6,169 bases of DNA from Candidatus Methanoperedens sp. (lineage in GTDB: Archaea; Halobacteriota; Methanosarcinia; Methanosarcinales; Methanoperedenaceae). The notes under the pieces were generated by a model, which had not been told where the DNA came from, ran no database searches, and was given only the letters and a program-made list of their open reading frames with translations. This document shows positions 5,863 to 6,169 of this stretch, in pieces. A program made the translations under genes and the position numbers. Location of the stretch: NCBI GenBank assembly GCA_028679855.1, contig JAJRAP010000033.1:1-6169 (forward strand), in the 5' to 3' direction. Every line of letters starts with the position of its first letter. The first letter of the stretch is position 1.

Positions 5863-6009
5863 ATGGCACGAATTACAGTAAAAATAGATGATGAAATTGA
5901 AAAAAAAGTAAGAATGAAGATAGCAAAACATGGTGGAAAAAAGGGCGATTTGGCAAAAGCGGTTGAGGAAGCTTTAAAATTATGGCTCGAACATAAGGAA
6001 ACGACATAA
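5863..6009 (+). CDS. Small ribbon-helix-helix DNA-binding protein (CopG/Arc-like)
   Basis: This 48-residue protein has the RHH layout. The N-terminal beta strand ARITVKID (2-9) has alternating residues R3, T5 and K7 that would face the DNA groove. Helix 1 is DDEIEKKVRMKIAKHG (9-24), the KKGDLAKA turn starts helix 2 (about 26-33), and helix 2 is VEEALKLWLEH (34-44). RHH proteins act as dimers and are common as antitoxins or small repressors. A longer reading from 5806 exists, but the ATG at 5863 has GAGGT 4 bases upstream and begins exactly at the domain's strand, so I chose it. The 15-base gap to the next gene suggests co-transcription. The target and any toxin partner are unknown. Confidence 0.82.
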   Translation: MARITVKIDDEIEKKVRMKIAKHGGKKGDLAKAVEEALKLWLEHKETT

Positions 6010-6024
6010 TCAAGGAAATGAAAA

Positions 6025-6169
6025 ATGCCTCAGCAAAAAAGCATTTGGGTTGAAGGTATTGAGCAAGAAATAGCAAAAGCTCCAAGTAATAGAATTTTAT
6101 TAGCTCTTATCGCAGCAGGATCCGTTCTTCTTTTTTATTTTTTGGATAAAAAACCAGATATCCTCGGGG
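6025..6169 (+). CDS. N-terminus of a small membrane-anchored protein (3' end outside window)
   Basis: The first 48 codons read MPQQKSIWVEGIEQEIAKAP, then a hydrophobic segment RILLALIAAGSVLLFYFL (about residues 23-40) followed by DKKPDILG. This gives one predicted transmembrane helix with a short cytoplasmic or amphipathic N-terminus. AAGGAA at 6012-6017 lies 7 bases before the ATG. A competing ATG at 6018 is out of frame and stops after 11 codons. It follows the RHH gene by 15 bases and is probably in its operon. No toxin family is recognisable from this part, so a toxin role would be speculation. Confidence 0.65.
   Translation, partial: MPQQKSIWVEGIEQEIAKAPSNRILLALIAAGSVLLFYFLDKKPDILG

Overview
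The window is archaeal. It most likely comes from a Methanosarcinales-type lineage, meaning methanogens of the Methanosarcina type or their anaerobic methane-oxidising relatives (ANME-2/Methanoperedens). The strongest evidence is a complete hdrE-hdrD pair, encoding the membrane-bound heterodisulfide reductase found in cytochrome-containing methanogens and ANME archaea. A full-length archaeal CDC48/VAT AAA+ ATPase, a DUF504 (UPF0248) protein typical of archaea, TATA-box promoters and Shine-Dalgarno-led starts agree with this. Placement below the order is inference; no rRNA or tRNA gene is visible.

Layout. 1-124: the last 40 codons of an unidentified + strand gene ending in a lysine-rich tail. 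133-390 (-): a small two-helix membrane protein. 462-722 (-): a DUF504/MJ1316-domain protein. 723-804: a divergent promoter region with one AT tract that could serve both directions. 805-2965 (+): the hdrED operon, one base between the genes, closed by a hairpin and a T-rich tract. 2990-5203 (-): CDC48, convergent with hdrD. 5204-5862: a degenerate region holding a 5'-truncated IS200/IS605 tnpA, a right-end-like hairpin, several well-formed hairpins that may mark a structured RNA, and short repeats. 5863-6009 (+): a 48-residue ribbon-helix-helix protein. 6025-6169 (+): the start of a small membrane-anchored protein cut by the window edge.

How the parts work together. HdrE (heme b membrane subunit) and HdrD (iron-sulfur catalytic subunit) form one enzyme that links the CoM-S-S-CoB heterodisulfide to the membrane electron carrier pool. 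CDC48 is an independent unfoldase. The DUF504 gene is a predicted RNA-end-binding protein with no evident link to energy metabolism. The RHH gene and the membrane protein after it look co-transcribed, with direct repeats upstream that could be the RHH operator.

No clearly new system is visible. The observations most worth testing are the structured region between the insertion-sequence remnant and the RHH gene, the overlap of lysine-coding gene ends with T-rich terminator tracts at both convergent junctions, and the RHH/membrane-protein pair.
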